Shown here piece by piece: positions 1 to 8,795 of a stretch of DNA of 64,000 bases (positions within the stretch are counted from its first letter, which is position 1; every line of letters starts with the position of its first letter). Where the stretch lies: the NCBI GenBank assembly GCA_902825965.1, contig CADEDA010000015.1, positions 1 through 64,000 on the forward strand, given 5' to 3'. A program made the translations under genes and the position numbers. The notes beneath the pieces are model-generated. The model did no database searches. It saw only the letters and a list, made by a program, of their open reading frames with translations, and was not told where the DNA came from. The DNA comes from an uncultured Gemmatimonadota bacterium (GTDB taxonomy: Bacteria; Gemmatimonadota; Gemmatimonadetes; Gemmatimonadales; Gemmatimonadaceae).

Positions 1-1
1 G

Positions 2-73
2 CGCCACGCCCACACCCATCATCACCACGGCCCGACGGGTCGGGGATGGGTGGCGCACGCCGGGGCGAAGTAG
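2..73 (+). CDS. hisL: his operon leader peptide, 5' partial
   Basis: An open frame enters the window at base 2 and stops at TAG 71-73. It reads R-H-A-H-T-H-H-H-H-G-P-T-G-R-G-W-V-A-H-A-G-A-K. Six of its first nine residues are histidine, the signature of a his attenuator leader such as that of enteric bacteria. Ribosome stalling on these His codons when charged tRNA-His is scarce would decide which RNA hairpin forms downstream. The start codon lies upstream of the window, so the true length is unknown. It ends 117 nt before hisG, and the attenuator hairpin lies between. It is too short for routine gene callers. Confidence 0.8.
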   Translation, partial: RHAHTHHHHGPTGRGWVAHAGAK

Positions 74-136
74 CAACGCCTCCACCGTACACAGCCGCTG
101 TTCCTCCGACCCGTCCGCTCTGCGGACGGGTTTTTT
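13..136 (+). promoter_or_regulatory. his transcription attenuator (mutually exclusive hairpins)
   Basis: Three alternative pairings can be read directly. Bases 13-20 are exactly complementary to 45-52 (8 bp), with 1-7 also complementary to 50-56; this 1:2 hairpin covers the His codons. Bases 34-43 are exactly complementary to 106-115 (10 bp), an antiterminator. Bases 110-118 pair with 122-130 to make the terminator. The antiterminator and terminator share 110-115 and cannot coexist. Stalling on the His codons would free 34-43 to pair with 106-115 and allow read-through into hisG. The mechanism is inferred from the classical his/trp model. Confidence 0.82.
110..136 (+). terminator. intrinsic terminator of the his attenuator
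   Basis: A perfect 9-bp GC-rich stem (110-118 with 122-130) with a 3-nt TCT loop is followed at once by six T residues (131-136). It sits between the leader peptide stop (73) and the hisG start (191), where an attenuator terminator belongs. Confidence 0.88.
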
Positions 137-190
137 CGTTTTCGCCCGTCGCCGTCGCACCACCTCCCACTTCATCGGTTCAGCATTCGC

Positions 191-1063
191 ATGCTCCGTA
201 TCGCCATTCCCAACAAGGGGCGCCTCAACGAGGACACCCGCTCCCTGCTCGCCGACGCCGGCCTTCCGGTGCGTGCCCCGTCCGAGCGCGCGCTCGTCGC
301 CTCGCTCGGCGGCGAGTTCGAGGCCATCTTCGTGCGCGCCCAGGACATCCCGGAGTTCGTCGCCGATGGGGCGGCGGACGCCGGAATCACCGGCTGGGAC
401 CTGGTGCAGGAGTCCACGCGACCCGTGGTCTCGCAGCTGGATCTGGGCTTCGGTCGGTGCCGCCTGGTCGTGGCGGCGAAGGAGGACAGCGGCGTCCAGT
501 CGGTCGCCGATCTGGTCCCCGGCACTCGCGTCGCGACCGTATTCCCCAACGTCACGCGTCGCTTCTTCGCCGACGCGGGCAAGGCGGTGGAGCTGGCGTC
601 GGTCTCGGGGGCCGTCGAGATCGCGCCCCACCTCGGGATCGCGGACGTGATCCTCGACCTGACCTCCACGGGATCCACGCTTCGCGTGAACGGCCTGCGC
701 GAAGTGGCGACGGTGCTCGAATCCACGGCGCACCTCATCGTCGCGGGCCCCGAGAGCGGCCGCCGCCCGACCGGCGATCGCGCACGCGCGCTGCAGGAAC
801 TGGAACAGACGTTGCGCTCCGTCCTCGCGGCACGCGGCCAGCGGTACGTGATGGCCAACGTCCCGCGCGATCGGCTGGAAGCGGTGCGCCGCATCCTGCC
901 GGGCATCTCGGGGCCCACCGTGATCGACGTCATGAACGGCGGCAGCAAGGTGGCCGTGCACGCCGTGTGCCCGGCCGAGGGGATCTCGCGTACCTTGAAC
1001 GCCCTCAAGGCGGAGGGGGCCGAGGGGATCCTCGTGACGCGCATCGAGCGGCTGCTCGCATGA
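191..1063 (+). CDS. hisG: ATP phosphoribosyltransferase, long form (HisG)
   Basis: Catalyses the first committed step of histidine synthesis, joining ATP and PRPP to give phosphoribosyl-ATP in the cytoplasm. At 290 aa it is the long form. An N-terminal periplasmic-binding-like catalytic fold begins IPNKGRLNED. The PRPP loop lies around residues 155-168 (LDLTSTGSTLRVNG). A C-terminal ACT-like regulatory domain at about 215-290 is the site of histidine feedback inhibition in long HisG proteins, so no separate HisZ is expected. It is the first structural gene after the attenuator. Its TGA overlaps the hisD ATG (ATGA). Confidence 0.97.
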   Translation: MLRIAIPNKGRLNEDTRSLLADAGLPVRAPSERALVASLGGEFEAIFVRAQDIPEFVADGAADAGITGWDLVQESTRPVVSQLDLGFGRCRLVVAAKEDSGVQSVADLVPGTRVATVFPNVTRRFFADAGKAVELASVSGAVEIAPHLGIADVILDLTSTGSTLRVNGLREVATVLESTAHLIVAGPESGRRPTGDRARALQELEQTLRSVLAARGQRYVMANVPRDRLEAVRRILPGISGPTVIDVMNGGSKVAVHAVCPAEGISRTLNALKAEGAEGILVTRIERLLA

Positions 1064-2367
1064 CCGCGCTGCGCATCGCCGTGCGCGGCACGGTCCGCGC
1101 CTTCACGCCGCGCGACCGCGCGCTGCTGTTCGATCGCTCGACGTCGAGCGACCACGCCGTGCGCGACACGACGGCGCGTCTCCTCGCCCGCGTGCGTCAG
1201 GACGGGGACGCGGCGCTCCGCGCGATGGCGCAGGAGTTCGACGGCGTGGCACTGGACGCGATCGAGGTGCCGCGCCGTTCGTGGGAACGCGCGCTCGACG
1301 CCCTCGACCCGGCACTGCGGCGCGCGCTGGAGCGCGCCGCGCGGAACATCCGAACGGTGCACGAGGCCTTCAAGCCGAGCGCCCAGTCGGTGACGACCGC
1401 CGATGGCGTGGTGATCGGACGTCGCCCCGATCCGCTCGCGCGCGTGGGCGTGTACGCGCCCGGCGGTCGCGCGACCTACCCGAGTTCGCTGCTCATGGGA
1501 GCCGTCCCGGCCCGAGTCGCCGGGGTGGGGGAGGTGATCGTCTGTTCCCCGCCGGGCGCGGATGGACGTCCCAGCGACGTGCTGCTGGCGGCCGCCGCAC
1601 TTGCGGAGGTCGATCGCGTGTTCGCGCTCGGAGGCGCGGGCGCGATCGCCGCTCTCGCCTACGGTACGGACACCGTGCCCGCGGTGGAACGCATCGTCGG
1701 TCCGGGCAACGCCTGGGTCGCCGAAGCGAAACTGCAGGTCTCGAGCGTCGTTGCGATCGATTCGCCGGCGGGACCGAGTGAGCTGCTCGTGCTCGCGGAT
1801 GCCGACGCCCCCGTCGAGGTCATCGCCCGCGAGCTGCTCGCGCAGGCGGAACACGATCCCGCCGCCGCGGTGGTGCTGGTCTCGGATGCGGCGGACCTGC
1901 TCGCGGCGGTGGAGCCGGTGCTCGCCAGGATGATCACCGACGCGGCGCGTGCGTCCGTGATCCGCGACGCGTTGGCGGCGCGCGGTGCGCTGGTGCTCGC
2001 GGACTCGCTCGACGAGGCCGTGGCGTTCGCCAACTCCTGGGCGCCGGAGCATCTCGCGTTGATGGTCGCCCCGGCGCGCGAAGCCGCGGTACTGGCGGCA
2101 CTGCGGAACGCCGGGACGGTCTTCATCGGCCCGAGCGCGAGCGTGGCGTTCGGCGACTACATGAGCGGCGCGAACCACGTATTGCCCACGGGCGGACTGG
2201 CGCGGTCGTACTCCGGCCTGTCGACGCTCGACTTCGTGCGGTGGACGACGTGGCAGCGGATCGGGCCGGACGCCGCGGCGACACTCGCGGAGGACGTCGG
2301 CGTGTTCGCGGACGCCGAAGGCTTGCCCGGGCACGCGGCGGCGGCCCGGCAGTGGAGGCGCGCATGA
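1060..2367 (+). CDS. hisD: histidinol dehydrogenase (HisD)
   Basis: Oxidises L-histidinol to L-histidine in two NAD-dependent steps with a bound zinc. At 435 aa it has the family length. By family alignment the zinc ligands are Gln262 and His265 (in AQAEHDP), Asp366 (GDYMSGANHVLPT) and His425; the catalytic pair is Glu330-His331 (NSWAPEHLA). The start at 1060 was chosen because its ATG overlaps the hisG stop by 4 nt and gives the normal N-terminus; the frame is open far upstream, but that part is a hisG shadow. The gene ends in an ATGA overlap with hisC. Confidence 0.97.
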   Translation: MTALRIAVRGTVRAFTPRDRALLFDRSTSSDHAVRDTTARLLARVRQDGDAALRAMAQEFDGVALDAIEVPRRSWERALDALDPALRRALERAARNIRTVHEAFKPSAQSVTTADGVVIGRRPDPLARVGVYAPGGRATYPSSLLMGAVPARVAGVGEVIVCSPPGADGRPSDVLLAAAALAEVDRVFALGGAGAIAALAYGTDTVPAVERIVGPGNAWVAEAKLQVSSVVAIDSPAGPSELLVLADADAPVEVIARELLAQAEHDPAAAVVLVSDAADLLAAVEPVLARMITDAARASVIRDALAARGALVLADSLDEAVAFANSWAPEHLALMVAPAREAAVLAALRNAGTVFIGPSASVAFGDYMSGANHVLPTGGLARSYSGLSTLDFVRWTTWQRIGPDAAATLAEDVGVFADAEGLPGHAAAARQWRRA

Positions 2368-3470
2368 TCCGGATCGCACGCCCCGGCCTGGAGCGCATCC
2401 CCACATACGCGCCGCAACCGCTCGTGGGTGTCGACCTCGACCTCCGCGACAACACGAACCTGTGGGGCGCCCCGCCGCGTGCACTCGCCGCAGTGCAGAC
2501 GGCATTGCAGTCGGCAGCGCCAGCGGCAGTCGCGGGCGGGTTGCCGCTGGCGTTCGCGCCGGCGAACCCCATTACGCAGTACCCGAGTGTGGGCGCATCA
2601 CGCTTGGTGGAGGCCCTCGCCGCCACCTTGGGTGTCGACCCGCGCTGTGTGGTGACGGGCTGCGGCAGCGATGACGTGATCGACGCGGCGTTCCGCGCGC
2701 TGGCGTCACCGGGCGAGCGGGTGGCGCACGCGGACCCGTCGTTCTCCATGGTGCCGGTCTTCGCGCGACTCAACGGGCTGGAGCCGATCGGCGTGCCGCT
2801 GCTGGCGGACGGCGCGGCGGACGTGGACAGCCTCCTCGCGACCGGCGCTCGCATCATCTATCTCTGTTCGCCCAACAACCCCACCGGCACGGTGACGCCG
2901 CGGGCCGAGGTCCTCCGGCTGATCGAGCACGCGCCGGGCATCGTGCTGATCGACGAGGCGTACGCCGAGTTCGCAGGTACCCACCCGCTGTGGGCCGAAG
3001 CGACCGCACAGGAGCACGTGCTGATACTGCGCACGTTCTCGAAGGCCTGGGGACTCGCGGGGCTGCGCGTCGGCTACGGCGTGGGCTCGCCTGCACTCAT
3101 CGAGGCGGTGGTGCGCTCCCGCGGGCCCTACACCGTGAACGCGCTCGCGGATCTCGCGGCCGCGACCGCCGTCACCGAGGACCGGGCCTGGCTGGCGCAG
3201 GTGGTCGACGAGGCTCGTGCGAATCGCACGCGACTCGACGCTCTCGTGCGCGGCCGCCGCGGCGTGCGCCCCTGGGCCTCGCAGGGGAACTTCGTCTTCT
3301 GGGCGGTCGACGCGGACGCGATGGCGCTCGCCGATCGCTTCCAGGAGCGTGGCATCGGCGTCCGCGCGTTCCGCGGCCTCCGCGGCATCGGGGACGCCTT
3401 GCGCATCGGCGTCGCACCGTGGTCGCAACTCGGCCGCGTGGCACAGCTGGCAGAGGAGCTCTGGCCCTGA
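2364..3470 (+). CDS. hisC: histidinol-phosphate aminotransferase (HisC)
   Basis: A PLP-dependent class I/II aminotransferase converting imidazole-acetol phosphate and glutamate to histidinol phosphate. At 368 aa it has the family length. The Schiff-base lysine is Lys227 in RTFSKAWGLAG. Other PLP contacts visible are the CSPNNPTG stretch near 169-175, IDEAYAEF near 197-203 and the following RVGYG. The start at 2364 overlaps the hisD stop (ATGA). The stop shares one base with the hisH start (TGATG). Confidence 0.96.
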   Translation: MIRIARPGLERIPTYAPQPLVGVDLDLRDNTNLWGAPPRALAAVQTALQSAAPAAVAGGLPLAFAPANPITQYPSVGASRLVEALAATLGVDPRCVVTGCGSDDVIDAAFRALASPGERVAHADPSFSMVPVFARLNGLEPIGVPLLADGAADVDSLLATGARIIYLCSPNNPTGTVTPRAEVLRLIEHAPGIVLIDEAYAEFAGTHPLWAEATAQEHVLILRTFSKAWGLAGLRVGYGVGSPALIEAVVRSRGPYTVNALADLAAATAVTEDRAWLAQVVDEARANRTRLDALVRGRRGVRPWASQGNFVFWAVDADAMALADRFQERGIGVRAFRGLRGIGDALRIGVAPWSQLGRVAQLAEELWP

Positions 3471-4093
3471 TGCGGATCACCATCTTCGACTACGGCGCGG
3501 GCAACCTGCATTCGCTCGCCAAAGCCGTGGCGGGTGCGGATCGCGACGTCCGCCTCGAGACCGACCCGCGCACCGCGCTCGCAACCGATGTGCTCGTGCT
3601 GCCCGGTGTCGGGGCGTTCGGCGCCGCCGCCGACCGGCTCGCCGCCGGTCGCGATGCGATGCGGGCCGCGATCCTCGACGGCCTGCCCACACTCGGCATC
3701 TGTCTCGGGATGCAGCTGCTCTTGGACGCGAGCGACGAGGGCCCGGGCGCCGGGCTCGGCGTACTCGGCGGACGGGTCACGCGACTGCGCAGCCAGCGCA
3801 CGCCGCAGATCGGCTGGAACACGCTGGACGCGCCGCGTGAGCCGCTCATCGCGCAGTCCGGGCTGCACACCGCATACTATGCCAACAGCTTCGTGTGCCG
3901 GCCGAGCGACCCGGAGTCCGTGACGGCCTGGTCGACCCACGAGGACGACCGCTTCGCCGCCGCGGTCCGGCTCCGGGCCTGTGTGGGTGTGCAGTTCCAC
4001 CCGGAGAAGAGCTCGACGCCGGGCCGCCGCTTCCTCGATTCCTTCCTGCGCGCCGCATCCCGCGGCGCCCTTCCTCCACTCGACCTGCCCTGA
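3470..4093 (+). CDS. hisH: imidazole glycerol phosphate synthase, glutaminase subunit (HisH)
   Basis: A class I glutamine amidotransferase that hydrolyses glutamine and channels ammonia to HisF. At 207 aa it has the normal length. The triad is visible: nucleophile Cys78 in LGICLGMQL, and His177 and Glu179 in VQFHPEKSS. The oxyanion-strand motif LPGVGAFG lies near residue 44. The ATG at 3470 shares its A with the hisC stop. Translational coupling with hisA follows the same pattern (TGATG at 4091-4095). Confidence 0.96.
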   Translation: MRITIFDYGAGNLHSLAKAVAGADRDVRLETDPRTALATDVLVLPGVGAFGAAADRLAAGRDAMRAAILDGLPTLGICLGMQLLLDASDEGPGAGLGVLGGRVTRLRSQRTPQIGWNTLDAPREPLIAQSGLHTAYYANSFVCRPSDPESVTAWSTHEDDRFAAAVRLRACVGVQFHPEKSSTPGRRFLDSFLRAASRGALPPLDLP

Positions 4094-4806
4094 TGCTCGC
4101 CATTCCTGCGATCGACCTCCGCGACCGGCACTGCGTGCAACTCGTCGGCGGGGACTACGATGCCGAGGCGGTGCGCCTCGACGATCCCGTTGCCGTGTCG
4201 CGCCGATGGACCGCGGCCGGGTTCACGCGCCTGCACGTCGTCGACCTCGATGCGGCCACCGGTCGCGGCGACAACCGCGACCTGGTGCGCGACCTGCTCC
4301 GCGACGCGACCGTGCCGGTGCAGGTGGGCGGCGGGGTACGCGACGACGCGGCCCTCGACGCGCTGCTCGACGACGGTTCGACGTTCGTGGTGATCGGCAC
4401 CCGCGGCATCGACGACCCCGAGTGGCTCGCCGAGCGTGCGGCCCTCACGCCTGGACGGCTCATCCTCGCGGCCGACGTGCGTAACCGACAGGTCGTCGCC
4501 AATGGCTGGATGTCGCGTGCGACGCGGGGCATCGAGGACCTCATCGACATGCTCGCGGACGCGCCGCTCGCGGCCGTGTTGATCACGGCGGTGCACAAGG
4601 AGGGCAAGATGGCCGGACCGGACCTGCCGTTGATCGAGCGCGCGGTCGATCGTGCGCCGTGGCCGGTGATCGCCTCGGGCGGGATCGGGAGCATGCAGGA
4701 CCTGCGCAACCTGGAGTCGCGCGGGGCAGCGGCCGCGGTGCTCGGCATGGCGCTGTACACGGGTGCACTCGATGCGCGGCTCGTCGCCGAGGAGTTCGCC
4801 GAATGA
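4093..4806 (+). CDS. hisA: ProFAR isomerase (HisA)
   Basis: A (beta/alpha)8-barrel isomerase that converts ProFAR to PRFAR by an Amadori rearrangement. At 237 aa it has the family length. The acid/base aspartates are visible as Asp8 in IPAIDLR and the Asp of LAADVRNRQV near residue 128. The two phosphate-binding half-barrel motifs (QVGGGVR and ASGGIGS) are present. It lies between hisH and hisB with coupled overlaps at both ends. Confidence 0.96.
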   Translation: MLAIPAIDLRDRHCVQLVGGDYDAEAVRLDDPVAVSRRWTAAGFTRLHVVDLDAATGRGDNRDLVRDLLRDATVPVQVGGGVRDDAALDALLDDGSTFVVIGTRGIDDPEWLAERAALTPGRLILAADVRNRQVVANGWMSRATRGIEDLIDMLADAPLAAVLITAVHKEGKMAGPDLPLIERAVDRAPWPVIASGGIGSMQDLRNLESRGAAAAVLGMALYTGALDARLVAEEFAE

Positions 4807-5363
4807 GCCGCCCGCGTGACACGACGCCGGTGGCGCTCGAGCGGCGCACGTCCGAGACGACGGTGCAGGTGACCGTGGCGATCGGCAGTGGCGTGGCCGA
4901 TGTCAGCACCACGGTCCCGTTCCTGGACCACATGATGACCGCCCTCGCGCGCTACTCGGGCTTCGACCTCCACATCCGCGCCAGCGGGGACCTGCGGCAC
5001 CACATCATCGAAGACGTCGCACTCACGCTCGGTGCGGCGATCGCCCGCGCCATCCCCGAGACGGCCGCGCGGTACGGGGAGCGCACCGTCCCGATGGATG
5101 AGGCCTTGATGCAGGCCGTCATCGACGTCGGCGGGCGCCCGTTCTACGAAGGCCCGCTGCCGAGCAATCTCTACGACCACTGGATGCGGTCGTTCTGCGA
5201 TGCGGGGAAGTTCACGCTGCACCTGCGGACGCTGCGGGGCGGCGACCGGCACCACATCGTGGAGGGGGCGTTCAAGGCACTGGGCTTCGCGCTGCGGCAG
5301 GCGGCGGTCGACTCCGGCGCCGTGTTCAGCACCAAGGGTGCCGTCGTGCTGGAGGGGCGATGA
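4803..5363 (+). CDS. hisB: imidazoleglycerol-phosphate dehydratase (HisB, monofunctional)
   Basis: Dehydrates IGP to imidazole-acetol phosphate using two manganese ions. At 186 aa it is slightly short for monofunctional IGPD and lacks the N-terminal HAD phosphatase domain of enteric HisB. The metal-binding His/Glu clusters are visible: [12 protein letters not shown], then [14 protein letters not shown], and later [12 protein letters not shown]. The missing phosphatase activity is supplied by the HisN-type gene two positions downstream. The start overlaps the hisA stop by 4 nt (ATGA at 4803-4806). Confidence 0.96.
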   Translation: MSRPRDTTPVALERRTSETTVQVTVAIGSGVADVSTTVPFLDHMMTALARYSGFDLHIRASGDLRHHIIEDVALTLGAAIARAIPETAARYGERTVPMDEALMQAVIDVGGRPFYEGPLPSNLYDHWMRSFCDAGKFTLHLRTLRGGDRHHIVEGAFKALGFALRQAAVDSGAVFSTKGAVVLEGR

Positions 5364-6127
5364 CGCTCACACGTCGGGTCATCGTCTGCCTCGACGTCCA
5401 GGACGGACGCGTCGTGAAGGGCGTGAACTTCGCCGACCTGCGCGACGTGGGCGATCCGGTGGCGCTGGCCGAGCGCTACGAGGCCGAGGGTGCGGATGAG
5501 CTCACCTTCCTCGACATCTCGGCGACCCACGAGGGCCGCGGCACGTTGCTCCGGATCGCGCAGCGCACGGCCGAGCGGCTCTTCATCCCGTTGACCATCG
5601 GCGGGGGCGTCCGCGTGGTGGACGACATCGCGGCGGCGCTGCGTGCCGGCGCGGACAAGGTGAGCGTCAACTCCGCCGCGGTGCGCGATCCGGCGATCCT
5701 CACGCGTGGGGCGGAGCGATTCGGCGCACAGTGCATCGTTGCGAGCATCGACGCCAAGTGGGATGGCACGCAGTACCGCGTGTACACCGCTGGTGGGCGG
5801 CACGCCACGTCGCTCGAGGCGGTCGCATGGGCGCAGGAATGCGTCGCACGCGGGGCAGGGGAGATCCTCTTGACGAGCATCGACGCCGACGGGCGGCGCG
5901 GCGGATACGACCTCGCCCTCACGCGCGCGGTGGCCCGCGCCGTCTCCGTGCCGGTCATCGCGTCCGGCGGGGCGGGAACCGCCGCACACGTGGTGGAGGC
6001 GATCACCGAGGGCCAGGCGGACGCGGCGCTCGTGGCCGGCATCCTGCACGACGGGCTCACGACGGTCGTGGCGCTCAAGCAAGCGATGCACGCGTCGGGA
6101 CTGCCGGTGCGGAGGCTCGCGGCATGA
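5360..6127 (+). CDS. hisF: imidazole glycerol phosphate synthase, cyclase subunit (HisF)
   Basis: A (beta/alpha)8 barrel that uses ammonia from HisH to turn PRFAR into IGP and AICAR. At 255 aa it has the family length. The catalytic aspartates are Asp12 ([10 protein letters not shown]) and Asp131 ([12 protein letters not shown]). The phosphate-binding loops LTIGGGVR and IASGGAGT are present. It overlaps hisB and the next gene by 4 nt each. Confidence 0.97.
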   Translation: MTLTRRVIVCLDVQDGRVVKGVNFADLRDVGDPVALAERYEAEGADELTFLDISATHEGRGTLLRIAQRTAERLFIPLTIGGGVRVVDDIAAALRAGADKVSVNSAAVRDPAILTRGAERFGAQCIVASIDAKWDGTQYRVYTAGGRHATSLEAVAWAQECVARGAGEILLTSIDADGRRGGYDLALTRAVARAVSVPVIASGGAGTAAHVVEAITEGQADAALVAGILHDGLTTVVALKQAMHASGLPVRRLAA

Positions 6128-6885
6128 GCGACAGCTTGTTGCACGCCGTCGAAGCCGTGGCGCGGCAGGCGGGTGCCGTGGCCCTGCGGCACTATCGCGC
6201 CGCATTGACGGTGGACACCAAGGCGGACGGTTCGCCGGTGACGGTGGCGGACCGGGAGGCCGAACGCCTGGCGCGGCAGTGGATCGCCGAGCGATTCCCC
6301 GCGGACGGCATCCTCGGCGAGGAGTTCGGCGAGACGGCCGGGCGGTCAGGCCGCCGATGGTTGATCGATCCGATCGACGGCACCAAGACCTTCGTGCGCG
6401 GCGTGCCGCTCTGGGGAACACTCGTCGCCGTGGTCGAGGGCCAGGACGTCCTCGCGGGGGCCGCGTACTTCCCCGCCGTGGAGGAACTCGTGTGCGCGGC
6501 GCCCGGCGATGGCTGCTGGTGGAACGGTGAGCGTGCCCGGGTGAGCGAGACCGCGAGTGTGGCCGGTGCCACCGTGCTGATCACGGACGAGCGCGCCTTC
6601 CGCTCGTCGGCGCTGCGCGACGGCTGGCGCACGCTCACGGGCGAAGCGGCGGTCGCACGGACCTGGGGCGACTGCTACGGCTACCTGCTCGTCGCCACCG
6701 GACGCGCGGAGGTGATGGTCGATCCCGTCCTCAATCCCTGGGACGCGGCCTGCTTCCTGCCGATCATCGAGGAGGCGGGCGGGGTGTTCACCGACCTGAC
6801 GGGCACGCGCACCGCGTTCGGTGGGAACGCGGTGGCGACCAACGCCGCGCTCGCCACCCTCGTCCGGGACCACTTCGATGATTGA
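6124..6885 (+). CDS. hisN: histidinol-phosphatase, inositol-monophosphatase family (HisN)
   Basis: A Mg2+-dependent phosphatase of the FIG/IMPase superfamily, assigned by context to the histidinol-phosphate phosphatase step. At 253 aa it shows the metal-binding pair Glu66-Glu67 (LGEEFGE), the signature DPIDGTKTF at 82-90, and the C-terminal NPWDAACF motif. Position inside an otherwise complete his operon that lacks a HisB phosphatase domain argues strongly for this role rather than inositol or CysQ chemistry. The ATG at 6124 overlaps hisF by 4 nt. Confidence 0.9.
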   Translation: MSDSLLHAVEAVARQAGAVALRHYRAALTVDTKADGSPVTVADREAERLARQWIAERFPADGILGEEFGETAGRSGRRWLIDPIDGTKTFVRGVPLWGTLVAVVEGQDVLAGAAYFPAVEELVCAAPGDGCWWNGERARVSETASVAGATVLITDERAFRSSALRDGWRTLTGEAAVARTWGDCYGYLLVATGRAEVMVDPVLNPWDAACFLPIIEEAGGVFTDLTGTRTAFGGNAVATNAALATLVRDHFDD

Positions 6886-7486
6886 CCTCGATCGGCTGGA
6901 CTTCGGCAAGGGCGGCGGGGTCGTCACGGTCGTCGCGCAGGACGCCGTGACCGGCGCCGTGCTGATGGTCGCCCAGGCGGATCGTGACGCCTTGGAGCGC
7001 ACGCTCGCGACCGGCGAGATGCACTATCGCTCCCGCACGCGTGGCCTCTGGCACAAGGGCGCGACCAGCGGCAACGTGCAGCGCGTCGTCGCCCTCATCG
7101 CCGACTGCGACGGCGACAGTGTGCTCGCGCGCGTGCGACCGGCCGGGCCGGCGTGCCACACCGGTGCGACGACCTGCTTCGGCGCGGCGCCCGCGGACGT
7201 CCTCGGTGCGCTCGACGCGACGATCGCCGCGCGCGCCGCCGCACCCGCGGTCGCCGGCAGTTACACCGCGCGCCTGCTCGGCGACCGCAACCTCCGCCTC
7301 AAGAAGCTGGGGGAGGAGGCGGTGGAACTCGCGACCGCCTGCATGGATGGCGATCGCGCACGCGCTGCCGAGGAGAGCGCGGACCTGCTCTACCACGCGC
7401 TGGTGGCGCTGCGCGCCGTCGGGGGGTCACTCGCCGACGTGCGCGCCGTACTCGATGCGCGCGCCGCTAGAAGCCCATCAGCTTGA
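6878..7486 (+). CDS. hisI: bifunctional phosphoribosyl-AMP cyclohydrolase / phosphoribosyl-ATP pyrophosphatase (HisIE)
   Basis: A fused enzyme for steps two and three of histidine synthesis. The N-terminal cyclohydrolase half (to about residue 110) has the [13 protein letters not shown] core and zinc-binding cysteines in DCDGDS and [13 protein letters not shown]. The C-terminal HisE half has the MazG-like [13 protein letters not shown] and [12 protein letters not shown] motifs. At 202 aa it matches HisIE fusions. The chosen ATG (6878) overlaps hisN by 8 nt; a start 57 nt upstream would lie inside hisN. The 3' end overlaps the convergent M16 gene by 20 bp. Confidence 0.96.
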   Translation: MIDLDRLDFGKGGGVVTVVAQDAVTGAVLMVAQADRDALERTLATGEMHYRSRTRGLWHKGATSGNVQRVVALIADCDGDSVLARVRPAGPACHTGATTCFGAAPADVLGALDATIAARAAAPAVAGSYTARLLGDRNLRLKKLGEEAVELATACMDGDRARAAEESADLLYHALVALRAVGGSLADVRAVLDARAARSPSA

Positions 7487-8795
7487 AGCGATCGACCTGC
7501 GACGGGTTGCCGATGTAGGTGAAGCGGATGTTCCGCATCCACGTGGACGCCACGCGACGCACATCCTCGCCGGTCACCGCCTGCAGGTCGTCCACGAACC
7601 GGTCGCCGGCGCGGAAGTCGCCGCGATACAACTCGGCGCGCGCCAGGAAGTCCGCCTGGGCGCTGGTGGTCTCGTTGTCGAGGAAGTACTCGGTGATGAA
7701 CTGCTGCACCAGCGGCGCGAGGTACTCGGTCGGGATCGTCTCCTGCTGCAGCGCCCGCACCTGGTCGCGCATGACGTCGAGCGTGAGGTCGGGGCGCGTC
7801 GTCGTCACGTAGAGGCCGCCCGAGGTCAGCGCCCGATCGCGGAACCGGGCCTCGACCGCGTATGTGAGGTTGCGCCGCGAGCGGACCTCGGCGAACAGGC
7901 GGCCCTGCAGGATGGCCGTCGCCACCCGCAGCGCCGGCACGTCACGATGACCGGCCGGCGGACCGCTCCACCACCCGAGGATGTAGTTGGTCGGCAGCCG
8001 CCGGTTGAGGATGTGCACGTTGCTGCCGGGTCGTGCCTCCAGCACCGCGGGGGTCTTCCACTCGTACGTACCGACCGGCAGCGTGCCGAGGGTCGTGCGC
8101 ACGAGGGTCTCGAGCTTCGCGCGCGGGATGTTCCCCACCACCACGAGGAGCATCCGCGACTTCACCATCTGCGCACGATGGAACTCGCGCAGCTGCGCCG
8201 GCGTGATTGCGGCGAGCGAGCGGTCGGTGCCCACGGCCGAGAGCGCGTAGGGGTATGTGACGTACGCGACGGAATCCGCGAGGTACTCCAGCAGCGCGTC
8301 CGGACTGTCCTCCCGCTGCCGGAGCGCAGCGATGCGGTTCTCGCGCACGAACTCGATGTCCGCATCGGCGAGCGTGGGGCGCAGCAGCCGGTCGGTGTAG
8401 ATGCTCCACGTCGAGTCCACCCGATCGGTGGTCGTGCGGAGTCCGAAGACGGTGAAATCCTCCTGCGCGCCGACGCCGATCTCGCTGCCGGACCGGGCCA
8501 TCGCACGGCGGAGGGACTCGCCGGGATACCGCGCGGTGCCACGCTCGGTCACCTCCAGCAGCATCGACTCCAGGCCGGCGGTCTGCGGCGTCGCGAGTTG
8601 CACGCCGCCGAGCAGGTAGAGGTTCGCGACGAAGAGCGGCGTGCGCGTGTGCCGGTAGATCACCTTCACGCCGGCGACCTCGAAACGCGTGGTCCCGGTG
8701 TCGGCGACGGCCTGGGCGGACACCGGCGCCGCAGCGACCAGCAGCGCGACGGTGGACAGCAGGCGTCGCGCACTCGCGGGGAGGGCGCGGTTCAT
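7467..8795 (-). CDS. secreted M16 family peptidase-like protein, inactive subunit
   Basis: A 442-aa pitrilysin-fold protein with an N-terminal signal peptide (residues 1 to about 28, ending VSAQA). It shares the two-domain M16 architecture with its upstream neighbour but lacks the HxxEH zinc motif; the corresponding helix reads [14 protein letters not shown]. In M16B heterodimers such as processing peptidases, one subunit is catalytic and the other supplies an R/Y pair for substrate binding. The late motif [12 protein letters not shown] fits that R/Y pair. It overlaps the active partner by 4 nt (ATGA at 8792-8795). Periplasmic location is inferred from the signal peptide; the substrate is unknown. 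Confidence 0.88.
   Translation of the reverse strand: MNRALPASARRLLSTVALLVAAAPVSAQAVADTGTTRFEVAGVKVIYRHTRTPLFVANLYLLGGVQLATPQTAGLESMLLEVTERGTARYPGESLRRAMARSGSEIGVGAQEDFTVFGLRTTTDRVDSTWSIYTDRLLRPTLADADIEFVRENRIAALRQREDSPDALLEYLADSVAYVTYPYALSAVGTDRSLAAITPAQLREFHRAQMVKSRMLLVVVGNIPRAKLETLVRTTLGTLPVGTYEWKTPAVLEARPGSNVHILNRRLPTNYILGWWSGPPAGHRDVPALRVATAILQGRLFAEVRSRRNLTYAVEARFRDRALTSGGLYVTTTRPDLTLDVMRDQVRALQQETIPTEYLAPLVQQFITEYFLDNETTSAQADFLARAELYRGDFRAGDRFVDDLQAVTGEDVRRVASTWMRNIRFTYIGNPSQVDRFKLMGF

Noticed and set aside
172-2505. Long minus-strand open frame (777 codons) across hisG-hisD
   Set aside because: Antisense to two certain genes; Arg/Gly/His-rich translation with no domain, typical of high-GC shadow frames.
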